Assembly: GCA_029641185.1 (NCBI GenBank)
Contig: JAPWGK010000025.1
Span: 248,001-312,000 of the forward strand
Direction of reading: 5' to 3'
Source: Pseudofabraea citricarpa
Taxonomy: Eukaryota > Ascomycota > Leotiomycetes > Helotiales > Dermateaceae
Length of the DNA stretch: 64,000 nt
Below are positions 10,482 through 21,700 of this stretch, one piece after another. Each line of letters begins with the position of its first letter. Within the stretch, counting starts at the first letter, position 1. The position numbers and the translations under genes were made by a program. The notes below the pieces were generated by a model. The model was not told the origin of the DNA. It did no database searches and saw nothing but the letters and a program-made list of their open reading frames with translations.

Positions 10482-11573
10482 ATGTCCACCTCAGGCACCG
10501 TCATAGTCACAGGAGCAGCCGGTGGTCTGGGAGGCGCCATAGCAGAGAAAGTCCTACAGCGACCCGAGATATCGCACTGCCTCTTCACAGTGCGGAGCAC
10601 GAAATCAGCCAATTCCAAACCTCTGCTAGACTTGATCAGCTCCAAGGCAGGTAAGAAGCAAGCGACAACACCCGAGCTGGATCTCAGCAAACTGTCATCA
10701 GTGCGAGCCTTCGCGAAGGACGTGAACGCGCAAGTGACAGCCGGCAAGCTACCACGAATCAAAGCTTTGATCCTAAATGCAGCCGTCTTCCAGAGCGGTG
10801 GTGGGGGACTCGAGTTCGCGCCAGCGAACGCCGACGGCTCGCGCTTCGAGATGCACTTCGCCGTGAACTACCTCGCCAACTTCCTGCTCTCGCTGCTCCT
10901 GCTGCCGAGCCTCGACGCCGAGCATGGCCGCATCGTCTACGTGTCGAGCTGGACGCACGACCCGCTGTACAGCCGGAACGCGAGCCACCAGCCCAAGCTC
11001 GCGTGGGATATCGACGAGCTGGCGTATGCGAAGACGGCTTCTGTGCCGGGCGATGAGGCGAACGACGCTATGAGGCGCTATGGGAAGTCGAAGCTTGCGC
11101 AGGTGACTTACATGTGAGGATTCTTGCACCCATTGAACTTAGATGTATGGAACTGATATAGAGACAGGCACGCCCTGAGAAAACGCCTTGATGCCACGCC
11201 CGGCCTTGAGAATATCTCCATCGTCGGCGTTGATCCCGGAGCGATGATCCATGCCGGCGTCGTCAAGAACCCGAATGCCCTCATGCGCTACGCGCTCATC
11301 CCGGCCGTGGGCGCCTACGCGCGTCTCTGTGTCAAGATCTGGCCGAATGGCATGTTCCGCACCACGACGAAGTCGGCTGCTGACGTCGTGCGGGCTGCGT
11401 TTGATACCGACGAACCTGATCTGGGACCCCACCCGAAACATGCGTATTTTAGCGGCTATCAACCGACCGAGTCGGCCGTGGAGGCTAGGGATGAGCAGAG
11501 GCAGAAAGAGCTGTGGAGGAGGACGCTAGAGTTTGTCGAGCTGGATGAGAGGGAGACTGCGTTGGCGAGGTAA
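10482..11573 (+). CDS. Short-chain dehydrogenase/reductase (SDR)
   Basis: Two exons, 10482-11113 and 11168-11573, give 345 residues; the 54-bp intron is GTGAGG to ACAG and splits a Met codon. The N-terminus has a Rossmann nucleotide-binding loop TGAAGGLG (residues 10-17). LILNAA is the equivalent of the NNAG motif, YVSS supplies the catalytic Ser region, and YGKSK (about residues 200-204) is the YxxxK catalytic motif. VDPGAMIHAGV after the intron matches the usual PG motif beyond the active site. Length and layout resemble the retinol-dehydrogenase / protochlorophyllide-reductase-like SDRs common in fungi, which use NADP(H). The substrate is unknown. I chose the ATG at 10482 because upstream in-frame codons contain no ATG. 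No co-oriented partner gene suggests a pathway. Confidence 0.88.
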
Positions 11574-14500
11574 ATAGGGGGCGGTTTCTCGCTTAGCTCT
11601 TTTTCTTTCTTTTTTAGTAATTCTTCCTGCATGCTCTGTCTCTTGCTCGGAGACGTGTATCTCTAGGTTCCTTGTTTGTTAAATGCCAAGCTTTTTGGAT
11701 ATGAGATGATATTGGAGAATTAATGATAGTTTGCAATTGGCTACAAGTTCTCGGTTCTTCGCCAGCTGACATCAAAATCTCGCTACACGTATCCACATGT
11801 AGGCTGACCATTTGTTTAATTAGTATTATATCTCGTTAGGTAACTAAGTTGTTGATCTTAGTGAACTCGACTCTACGCTTTTCAAGTCAATATAAAGCCG
11901 CATCCAACAACAAGAAACGTGGCTTCTTTTATCAGTACTAATATAGTATAATTATAGTATAATTCTTTCTCTTTACACCAGCTTTCTCGCCGGTTTGGGT
12001 AGAGTTTATAAACCCAGATTCGAAGAGAGTGAAATATTACTGGTGCGCGGTGTAACTTCTAAGCGAGCGAGCTCTGTCGTGAAGTCGGCACGTAACTTAT
12101 TCCCTCTACACGCCACCCGATCCCTTGCTATAGAGAGGAGGTGGAACAAGACGTTAATACCGCTAGCGACTAGAACTATTAACAATCTACATCCAAGAAT
12201 AGTAACTTATGGTTCAATCACCCACACGATTAAAACTCCTTTCGATACACTCCAGCGTCGAAGGATAAACGTATACACGGATATCTACTTATTAACACGA
12301 CTTTTATCTCTCTCCCCGACGCCCCTAGCCGAGTCAAGAGCCACCGATCATGTTAGGACGAGGAAGCATCCACGCGTGGAAAGACGTATAACAAAAGGGA
12401 CAGACATCTATTTTACTATAATACAGTGTCCCAACTGCTCCAGACAGCCAGAAGGGCTGGTGAGTTATACACGACACGGGAAGGAGTAGGTCACGACTTG
12501 GGAAATTTTAGGGAATCGAAAACGCTCATCAACGTGCCAGTCAGCAGTACCTACCTCGCCTAGGTTCCAGCTCATCTCACCGGGGGCAGGCTTTCGTTCG
12601 CACGATACAGAGGGCGTGGATATTTCTAGGCTTGAATTATCTTACTGTTACGAGAACTACCAGCAAAATATATAACCACGTGAAGATCTCTCGAGCAAGA
12701 GAATTTTCTCGAGTACCTATAGGTAGCACTCGCATGACGCAGAGAGAGAGAGAGAGACAAGAAAAGGAAAGAGAAAAGGTGTCGTTTCCAGCTTTCCAGC
12801 CGTCACAAGCACAACAGCACCGTTTACAAGCTCGTGCTATCGCATGCCTCAGATCAGCCCTGGAGGCTTATTACAATTCGACTTTCACTATTTCATTTGA
12901 GCATATCAGCCAACGGCGGGTGGAACCGGACAATCGATTCGGACGTACCAAGCACCCAAGCAACCTCTCCTGTCCAATACACGGGCCAGATCAAGAAGAT
13001 ACTCACGAGCAGGAGAGCCAAAAAAGCCTCTACCTTTATTTTCCCCCCTAACCATCTCAATAGCTACCTCTCCGAGGAAACACGTCGGCCACGAATCACG
13101 ATAACCTACCTAGATCCGCGAGCGAGTCAGCGAGAGGCATGTCACTGACTCCAGCACCAAAAAAAGCTCACCTGCCTGCAGACTGAGAAGCACGGCTGCA
13201 GAATTGCCGTGCATATTTATTCCCTCTTCCCTCTTCCCTCACTGAGAGATGCTGAAACCTTCGCAAGCCCCACAGCGAGCGACAACGCGTCACTCGCCCT
13301 CGTTCAAGAATCACGATTCAAGACAAGCAAGACAAGCAAGCAAGCAAGCACGAGAATTGTGCGTGCCGAACCTCGACGTGCAGCTTTTCTCGACGCGCCG
13401 CACCGCCATGCCATGCCATGCCATGATGGGATTGGGATGGGATGGGGTCGGGAAGTGGTCTGTGATTGTAGGCGTGGGCGTGGGCAGCGGAAGTCGTGGG
13501 GGGATGGGGGACGGGGGACGGGGGGATAGCATTGTTGCAGAAGTAGCGGCGATCAGAACAAGACCCGTCCGTCTATCTGCGGCCTTGAGTGGAAGAAGGA
13601 AGATTTCCGCTGTCGGTACATGATTGCTTTTTGTTTTTGTTTTTGATCGCATCGCTTCGCCTGCACGGAAGGGAGAGAGGGAGGGAGGGATAAGATAAAG
13701 TCGATAACGGTGGCATTTTCAATTCCTGGGCGGTAGGTCTGCTGCACTACATTGCGCTGCACTGCACTGCGTATGGGTAGGTAAGTTGTACAGAGACGGG
13801 ATTTTGTCATCTTGTCGCTTCTGGTTTGCCCGCTCGAGGGGCTAAAGTGAAGTCGGATTTCTTCTTCTTCTTCTTTTTCGAGAGTGTGTGCTATGCTTAA
13901 GCGACCGACTGACGACGCAGGAAAATACCTAGATACACAACGTGCATCTTTCTTACTGTATTATTACGACGCTTATCAGGTAAGGAAGTGACCTTCCAAA
14001 AGAAGTCTCCAAGACCGATATCAACTGCCGAGCTCTCCGTTCGGTGCGAAGGGCGTCGTAATACTGTATGAGCGACCAAGAAGCAGGAGGCCAAGCCAAG
14101 CCGACCTACAGATTTCCTGACACTGGAACAGTACAGTTAAGGCGCTCGGATCTCTGGGTACAATCTGGATCCGACGATGGTACTATATCGAAGCTAGATT
14201 CCAAGAGGGATGCGCTTCTTAGTCGACAGCTGTACAGCAGCTAGCCAGCTGTGGGTTTTCCCTTTGGCCCTGAGATATACTTTCGGGAAGTGGGCGACAT
14301 TTGGGAACTGGAATTTGCGGGGAGGCTGGAATTTTGCGGGGGACCCCGGACGCTTGGCTTGCCTTCTTCGATGAATCAATCAATCAGCCGTCGTCTATTT
14401 GTTCGGTACCCCTCATTTTACCTTTTGGCTTTTGAGGGTTCTGCTTCTTAGGGACCAAGCATGCCATGAATGATAGTAGAGATCCATAGTCAAATAGACG

Positions 14501-14646
14501 GGTCGTACGCGCAACGCAACACTCTCTTGGTTGTCTGGAGAAAGAAGCAGACAAAAGAGACGTCTTGTCTTGTTCTGTTTGTCCTCTAAGCTTGGCTTGC
14601 ATGCAATCTCAACATCCCCCCAATACTGTATATATATCCTCTCACT
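11574..14646. other. Long intergenic region with an unrecognised, possibly repeat-derived block
   Basis: About 3.1 kb without a supported gene. From about 11930 to 13150 the sequence has a different, more even base composition. It is open for 164 codons at 11995-12489, but with no ATG start and no domain I recognise; it may be an old repeat or LTR fragment. Near 11938 the string TATAGTATAAT occurs twice in tandem. The G-run cluster at 13498-13525 is listed separately. The last 600 bp are the promoter side of the MFS gene. Confidence 0.4.
13498..13525 (+). other. Potential G-quadruplex motif
   Basis: Four runs of 5-6 guanines separated by only AT, AC and AC dinucleotides. This fits the canonical G-quadruplex rule with very short loops, which favours a stable parallel fold. 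It sits about 1.1 kb upstream of the MFS transporter start. A biological role is not shown. Confidence 0.6.
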
Positions 14647-16701
14647 ATGGCTACTTCCACGACGCAGAAGACGACTGATCTGGAGAATACGGCGCCCGTT
14701 GATCAGAGGACGTCGAATAGCCCGTCGGGGTTCGAACCCATCAAGATGGCCACGCACGTCGACGAGTCGTCCGACAGCAAACCGCTCGCGAAGCGCGTCG
14801 TGACTCTTGGATCTCTACGACATCGCGACCAGCACACGGGCGAGATAATCCTGATCCCCACACCCTCCAACGACCCGAACGATCCCTTGAACTGGTAAGT
14901 TGAAGCGAGCAGCCTCTCACTCTCTCATCAATCACGAAGCATGAATCGGATTCTGAGGCTGATAATCGAACAGGAGCCAGGGTCAGAAGTACTACTCGGC
15001 CTTCATCATCTGCCTGGCCATGATGATGTGCACCTTTCTCGCCGCGGGGCCCTCCATCGCCATCAGCGAGACGGCCCAGGATTTCTTCCCGGACTGGATG
15101 CAGACGGGCATGGCGCGGCCCATCAGCAAGACGGCTTACTTCTTCACCACGTCCGCCCTGCTGCAGGGAACGGGAAACCTGATCTGGATGCCGCTCGTCA
15201 ACAAGTACGGCCGGCGGCCTGTCTACCTGATCAGCTATGCCATCTACATCGCCAGCGCCATCTGGGCCGCCACGACGACGAGCTATGGCAGCTTCCTCGC
15301 GGCTCGCATTTTCCTGGGCTTTGGATCTGGTGCGGCTGAGACCATGGCCCCGCTGTCTATTGCTGATATCTTCTTTCTCCATGAGCGAGGGCTGGTCATG
15401 GCGTAAGTGCTGTTTCTCGGATCTTCTTGAGCGGTCTTTGCTGACAATGCCTCTCAGATTGTATAGCTGTGCACTTACGGCGGGTGTATCAGGGGGTCTT
15501 ATCATAGCTGGGTAGAACAGCCTGCCCTTATATATAAAAAAAAGGGGCTCGTCGCTAACAGGATCTGCACAATAGTCTGATCACAATCGCACACCCGTGG
15601 AGATACATCTACTACGTATCCATCGCCTTGATCGGCGGCACGCTGCTGCTAGCCTTCTTCACCTTCCCGGAGACGGTATACAAGCGGGATATCGAGCAGC
15701 TGCACGACTCCAGCGAGTCCTCGCTAGACGACAAGCAAGACAGCCCCAGCTCGTCGCACCACAACAACGCCCACGCCCACACCCAACCGTCATCCATCAG
15801 CATCCCGCCCAAGAAGACCTACCTGCAGACGCTCGCCGTCTTCTCGGGCACCCACACCGAAGAGTCCTTCTGGAAACTCTTCATGCGGCCCTTCGCACTG
15901 ATCCTGCTCCCGCCCGTGCTCTGGTCGTCGCTCGTGCAGAGCGTAACCATCGGCTTCCTCGTCGCCGTAACCTCCAACGTCGCTCCCGCCTACGCTCTCG
16001 CATACGGCATGCCGCCGTGGAAGACAGGTCTATGCTTCATCTCAGCCATCGTCGGCGCGCTGGTGGGCATCTTCTGCGGTGGCTATATCGGTGACAAGAC
16101 GGCCGATTTCTTCACCCGGCGCAATGGCGGCATCCGCGAGCCTGAGATGCGCTTGCCTGCCATCATGTTTAGTCTCATCTCCACGCCCCTCAGCTTGGTC
16201 CTGTACGGCGTCGGTATCGAGTATTCCCTGCATTGGATGTGTCCGACGGTGGGCATCGCGCTGCTGAATTTCTCCATCGTGCAGGGCACGAATGTCGCTT
16301 TGGTCTATACGATTGACTCGTACAGGCCGATTGCGGGCGAGGTGACGCTTACGACGATGGGCTTCAAGTGTAAGTTCTCTCTCTTCTCTCTCTTCTCTCT
16401 CTCTCTTCTCTCTTTTCTCTCTGTTTCTCTTGTCCTCTCTCTCGCTCAACAACCCCTTGTATACCTACTCACATACATCTAACCAGCCGCCTTCGGCTTC
16501 CTCCTCTCCTTCTACACCAACCCCTGGATCGACCAGAGCGGCTACCAGAATGCCTACGGAGCCATGGCCGGCATCGCCGCAGCCGTCATCATCTTCTGGA
16601 TCCCGCTGTACATCTGGGGCAAGCGGATCCGGCACGCGACGTGGAACTGGAGTATTGTGAAGTACGCGCACTGGGACGAGGATCGCGAGGTGGGCGAGTG
16701 A
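14647..16701 (+). CDS. MFS transporter, DHA1 type
   Basis: Five exons, 14647-14894, 14974-15402, 15458-15511, 15576-16369 and 16487-16701, encode 579 residues. All introns are GT-AG and keep frame; exon 3 is only 54 bp. A polar N-terminus (about 80 residues) ends in NDPNDPLNWS, the hallmark before membrane segment 1 of fungal DHA1 drug:H+ antiporters. NKYGRRPVYL (about 159-168) is motif A between segments 2 and 3. HPWRYIYY follows segment 6, and a long polar Ser/His-rich loop (DSSESSLDDKQD...) separates the two six-helix halves. The family exports drugs, polyamines or secondary metabolites at the plasma membrane; the substrate here is unknown. The last intron is a long CT-rich tract. No biosynthetic genes adjoin it, so a housekeeping or resistance role is as likely as a cluster role. 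Confidence 0.9.
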
Positions 16702-16971
16702 GCGAGCGAGTGAGCGAGTGAGTGGATTGAACGAGTAGAGGTGTGGATGGAAGGAACGAGTGAGCTGGGCCGTGCGTGTGCTGTGCTGCAGAGATGAATG
16801 AGGCGCGCTGCTGATTTGTTATCGATCTTGTTAGATATAAGGTAGCTAGCTAGCTAGCTGTGGTGGGTAATGACCTATATAATTACGAGGAACTGAAGAT
16901 TGGAAATCTGTATCTGTATGCTTGCCTCGAGACAAGCTTTCCATTAAGCTTATTTAGGTACGTGACTGCGA

Positions 16972-17000
16972 CTCTCTCTCTCTCTCTCTCTTTCTCTCTT
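16972..17000. repeat. (CT)n microsatellite
   Basis: About 29 bp of CT dinucleotides with one TTT interruption, in the 3' flank of the MFS gene. Confidence 0.85.
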
Positions 17001-17439
17001 TTATTTTTCTTTCCACCCTCAAAATAAGCTGGGTATGCCATGCCGAGTCTGTCTTCTTTAGCTATTGTTGTAATATAAGAATCTCGTTACTTGCCTACTT
17101 TACCCCACTTACCCACCTAGATACCCAAATAACGTTAAACCCCTTTAAAAAGAGAGCAAGTAAATAAGTGAGAGTAAGAGCAAGAGTAAGAGTAAAGGGG
17201 GGTTTAAACAGACCAAACCCAATCAGATCAGATTAAATTAAACCAAACGGTCCGAACCAAACCAAGCACTAGAAAGTAACGCAGATTTCCCTTTTTTTTT
17301 TTCTTTTTTTTTCTTTTTTTTTCTTCCCTCTCTCTCTCCCCCCCTCCCCCCTCGCTATTCTAACAGAGTTGTAACAAATGAGAAAATGAGAAATGAGAGA
17401 TATAAAGACAGGTTGAAACTTACTCGTATTATATTACCT

Positions 17440-17441
<2 letters not shown>

Positions 17442-17488
<47 letters not shown>
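17442..17488. repeat. (TC)n microsatellite
   Basis: About 47 bp of uninterrupted TC repeats. It is the longest pure dinucleotide run in the window. Confidence 0.95.
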
Positions 17489-17489
<1 letters not shown>

Positions 17490-17516
17490 GAAGTAGATTA
17501 TCTATATGTATATTTC

Positions 17517-17545
17517 CCTTCTTTCTTTCTTTCTTTCTTTCTTTT
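17517..17545. repeat. (TTTC)n microsatellite
   Basis: About seven TTTC units, running into a poly-T tract immediately before hairpin-repeat copy 2. Confidence 0.9.
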
Positions 17546-17560
17546 CCTTTTTTTTTTTTC

Positions 17561-17603
17561 TTCATGGGGGCCAGCCCCCAAACCCCCGGTGCGCTGCGCG
17601 GCC
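17561..17603 (-). repeat. 43-bp GC-rich hairpin repeat, copy 2 (inverted)
   Basis: Reverse-complement partner of 7390-7432 with a single mismatch. The two copies face each other across 10.2 kb that includes the helicase remnant, the SDR and the MFS gene. On its own strand it is followed by an A/GAAAG-rich tract, like copy 1. Confidence 0.75.
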
Positions 17604-17900
17604 GTGCGTGGACGTGATAAATGACTTGTAGAGCTTGATATTATGATGCGTGGGCCTGAGGTGAGTTAATTTCTATTTTGCTATTTTTCTGGGACATCAT
17701 AATCATTACACGATTGGTATATAGCCCTCGCGTGTTGTGTTGATCCAACGTAGACACGCACAAGCACACGCATGTGAGTCCTTGGTGACTTTTGGTTCTT
17801 TCTTTCTCTTGATCCGGGGTATTCTTCAATCTTTTCTTTTTCTCCTTTTCCTTCTCTTCTCTTCTTCTTCTTCTTCCCTCTCCATCTCGATTTCAAATCC

Positions 17901-18494
17901 TCAGATCGCCTCCTCGTCAAACTCACTGCAGTACAAGCCCACAGGCGGAGACAGCGGCGCCACCAAGCCAACCTGCTCCATGGGCCAGCGAACCCACTCA
18001 CGATGCAGCTGATCCAAGCCCTCGTACGCCTCCGCAACGAGGTAGCGGCTCCAACCACGGGCCCACCAGAAGCGCTCGATCTTCAAGAACAGCGTGGAAG
18101 CGAAGGCGAAGATCGCGAGGGCTTCCTGAGCGCCGCTCTTCAGGAGAGCGATGAAGTCGCGCGACACGGCGAAGAACCACGAGAAGGCGTCGGCGCACTC
18201 GAACATGATATCCTGGCCGTCGTCGCCCGTCATGTGGTCGAAGCATACGTGCAGGTAGTCGATGCTGTGCATGTAGACGGCGAGCTCGTCGGTATCGACA
18301 ACGTGCGTCCGCACGAGGCATTCCAGCTGATGCACCAGCGGCTCCTGGCGCGCGCGAGCCACGCGCTGGCTCTGGGCTGTGCGGGCCGCGAGCAGCATGC
18401 GCCCGTGAGGCCCGGCATCCAGGTCGTCGCTGAACGAGGCCCGGATGGCCTGGATGCCGGCCATGATAGAGAACCACTCGGCTATGATGGAGGA
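17901..18494 (-). pseudogene. C-terminal half of a split Zn2Cys6 (Upc2-like) transcription factor
   Basis: An open frame of 197 residues from SSIIAEWF to the stop at 17901. The order of features matches the C-terminal ligand-sensing/activation region of Upc2-type regulators: an AEW-xx-I-x-G-I helix start, a conserved mid-region, then ALAIFAFASTLF and the aromatic WWARGWSRYLV segment followed by EWVRWPMEQVGL. The N-terminal half, with the zinc cluster, is at 48732-49750 on the same strand. Joining the halves after removing 18503-48731 and one 8-bp duplication gives ALFGE then SSIIAEW in frame and a 456-residue protein. The open frame also continues a few codons into the transposon end, where an ATG at 18515 could start a truncated product. 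Confidence 0.88.
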
Positions 18495-18502
18495 CTCGCT
18501 AA
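18495..18502. repeat. Left target-site duplication (8 bp) of the outer insertion
   Basis: CTCGCTAA directly abuts the left inverted terminus. The right copy is CTCGCCGA at 48732-48739. They differ only by two adjacent transitions (CG to TA), which fits RIP or deamination in the left copy. Confidence 0.75.
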
Positions 18503-18515
18503 TAGACTTCGGCAT
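18503..18515 (+). repeat. Left terminal inverted repeat
   Basis: TAGACTTCGGCAT, a perfect inverted match to 48719-48731. On the minus strand it supplies an ATG (18513-18515) in frame with the C-terminal half of the broken regulator gene. Confidence 0.85.
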
Positions 18516-21500
18516 AGGTATCTATTACCTATTACCCACCCGCCCTATAAGGCCCTATAGGTAGGTTTTCTTATTTTAAAAAAACCTACGGGTTATTTTT
18601 AAAAAAAAAAACCTACCTATAAAACCTATAAGTAATTTATATAATTTTAGTAATCCTAAAAAAGGTTCTTAAAACTTAATAGAAATAATAGAAAAGCAAG
18701 TAATAAAACTTTAATTATTATAAGATTATTATAACTAGGTATAATAAATATATATTCTTAGAATTTTAGTCTTATTACTTAATAATTTAGAATATCTTTA
18801 ATATTTATTTAATAATAATAATAAAAAATTATTAGTTTTAGATAACCTTAGTTTTTCTAAATTATTAGGAGAATTTAGTAAATTAAATATATTAGGATAT
18901 TATTTTATTTTTATATTAGCTTAATATTTTATCTTAAAAATATAATTTTTTTAAATAAAAGAAAATATATTATTTAGACGCTAAGCTTAATAAGTTTATA
19001 TTAATATCCTTTTAGTTCTAAAAGTTTATTTTAGAATATTAGAAATATTTTTTTATTATTAATATAAGTTATAATTATTTTTATAATTATATCTTTTAAT
19101 CTTTAATTCTTTTTCTTTAAAATCTTATTAGAGATTAAGTCTTATATATTTATTATAAAAGCTAATATATTAAAAATATTATTTATTTTTAGTATATTAT
19201 TATAAGTTTAATTATAATAATTATAAATAATAATAATTAATATAATTTTAAAGCTTAGTTTAATATAATAATAATAATAAATATCCTAGGTAATATTAAA
19301 TATATATTTAAGATTAATACTAATAACTTAAATATAAAAAAAGTCTCGTATTATTTTAGCTAAAATAAAAAGCTTAATCTCTTATATAAATTAAAATTTA
19401 AGAGACTTAAGATTAATAATAATTATCTTAAGATTAATATTAATTATTATAAAAATATATTAATTATAAGTAAGAAAATTTACCTTTTATTAAGTATTAA
19501 TTAGCTTTAGATAATAAGCTTATTTTATCTTTTTTATTTTTACTTAATATAAAAAGTAAAAATAAGTTACTTATAAGTTTAAAAATAATATTTAAGTTTT
19601 ATAAATTTATTTATTTAGTTAAGCTTTTATATATTATTTTATATTTAGCTTTAAATAATTACTTAAATTATTCTTTATAATAATAGATTTAATCTTTTTT
19701 ATTTATTATAAAACTTAAATTTTCTTAAAAAATTTAATTTTATAAGAAAAAGTTAAGATTATATAAATTATATAAATACTCCTAAGATTTATATAAGTTT
19801 CTTAATAATATTTATAAAGTTTTATTAATATTATATTAATATCTTATATTATAAGTATAATTTATATAATATATAAAAATTAAATAAATATTTTACTTTT
19901 AAGTTTTAATAATATATTTTTAAGATATTTAAAAAGCTTATTATATATACTAAAAATAAAATTATAAGATAGATTTTTAGCTTAATTAATAATATTAGTT
20001 AAATAATTAAACGGTTTTATAAGATTAATAAGATATTTAATCTAGGATTATTTATTTTTATTTAAATAATAAATAATATACTAATTAATATAAGTAAACT
20101 TATTAATTATTTCTTAGAAATATAAAACTCGAATAAATATAATATAAGTAAAATTTTATTAGATAAAAATATCTTAAATTAATTATAAAATTTATTTAAT
20201 TATTAATAAATTATTTTCTTAGATAATCTTTTTTAAATCTTATTAAATTTTTTAATTTAATAACTACTTAAATTAATAAAGATAATAAAACGTTTTATCT
20301 AATATTAATTAATATAAGATTATTATATAACTTAACTTAATATAATATATTTTAATTAAAGTTATTAAAATATAAGTAATATTTATTTTATTTAATTCTT
20401 AAAAGATATTATTATTTTTTTTCTTCTAAGATTAAATAATATTATTATTTATTAGTTTAATACGAATAATACTAAGGAAATTACTAAGAGTAACTTAAAT
20501 AATATAAGCTAAGTAAGAAATTCTAGTAATTTTTTATAAGAATATAATATCTAGTAAAATTAAAAGATTAAAAATATTATTTAACTTTTTTATTAATATA
20601 ATATTATTACTAGTATTATTAGTTATTATAATAATAATATTATTTTTAATACTAAACTTTTATAAAACTTTTATAATAGTTTTTATAAGTATTTTATTAG
20701 AATAAAAATCTCTTAGATATTTAAATCTAATAAGAAAGTATTAAAAAACTTATTTAAAGTTAATAAATATAATTATAATACCTAGAAAAAATATATAAGT
20801 TTAGCTTAACTAATAATTTAATATAATTAATATTTTAGATTTTAGAATCTAATCGTAAAATAAAAGTTATTTAATCTTATATATACGTATTATAATATTA
20901 GTATATAAAATTTTAGTTAATAATATCTTAAATTTATTATTAAATATAAAAAAAAATTTATAAAATATAAGATTTTTTATATAATAAAATAAAAGCTTTA
21001 AACTTAATATAAGTTTTACTAGAAACTCTTATAATATCTTATATATAATAATTATAATAATAAATATCTTTAATATAAGTAATAAATTAGTAAGAAAATC
21101 TAGATTTTATATTAATTTTATATTAATTAAAAAAAAATATACTTAGTTTTAGAAAATATATTTAATTAAAAATTATCTTAATAAGCTAGTTTTCTTCTTA
21201 TATTTTAAAGACTTTAAATAATTTAGAAAAATAATAATATTAGTATTTCTTAGACTTAAATAAGTAAGTTATATAAAATAAAGTTTATAAATAATTATAA
21301 GTAACTTAGAATAATAATTTATAGCTTTAGAAAATAAAATCTAAGATTTTAAGATTCTTTTAAAAAACCTTATTTTATATTATTACTTTAAAATATATTA
21401 TTCTAAACCTAGTTAATATTATTTTATTAAAATAAAAAACTTTTTCTAAAATTATTATTAAAATAAAAATAATTCTCTTTTTTCTTAATCTAAGTAAGTT

Positions 21501-21592
21501 TAATTAAAAAGTTATTAGTAAACTTAAAAATAAAAGAAAATATTTTAGTTAAAATCTAGTAAATTAATAATATAATTCTAAATAAGTAAAAG

Positions 21593-21700
21593 TAATAATT
21601 TAAGATAAAAATAATAATTTAAGGTAAAAGTAATAATTTAAGATAAAAATAATAATTTAAAGTAAAAATAATAATTTAAGATAAAAGTAATAATAATAAT
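21593..21700. repeat. 19-bp tandem repeat inside the AT-rich block
   Basis: TAATAATTTAAGATAAAAA-like units start at 21593, 21612, 21631, 21650, 21669 and 21688, an exact 19-bp period, with mostly G/A differences between copies. It lies in the outer-unit sequence. It may be a decayed subterminal or coding repeat. Confidence 0.8.

Larger units (their letters stand above)
16702..17900. other. Intergenic region rich in simple repeats
   Basis: The stretch holds tandem GAGC/GAGT repeats after the MFS stop, two long CT tracts, TTTC repeats, a T-rich tract near 17291-17335, and the second copy of the 43-bp hairpin repeat. No gene is supported. Confidence 0.55.

Noticed and set aside
13209..13652. 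Overlapping ORFs of 106-124 codons on both strands
   Set aside because: Caused by G-rich and simple-repeat sequence; no ATG context, domain or splice signals.
14741..15505. 254-codon minus-strand open frame over the MFS gene
   Set aside because: Overlaps three real exons and two introns; no domain, and charged shadow composition.
21593..21700. CRISPR-like array
   Set aside because: The 19-bp units are directly adjacent without spacers, in a eukaryotic RIPed repeat.
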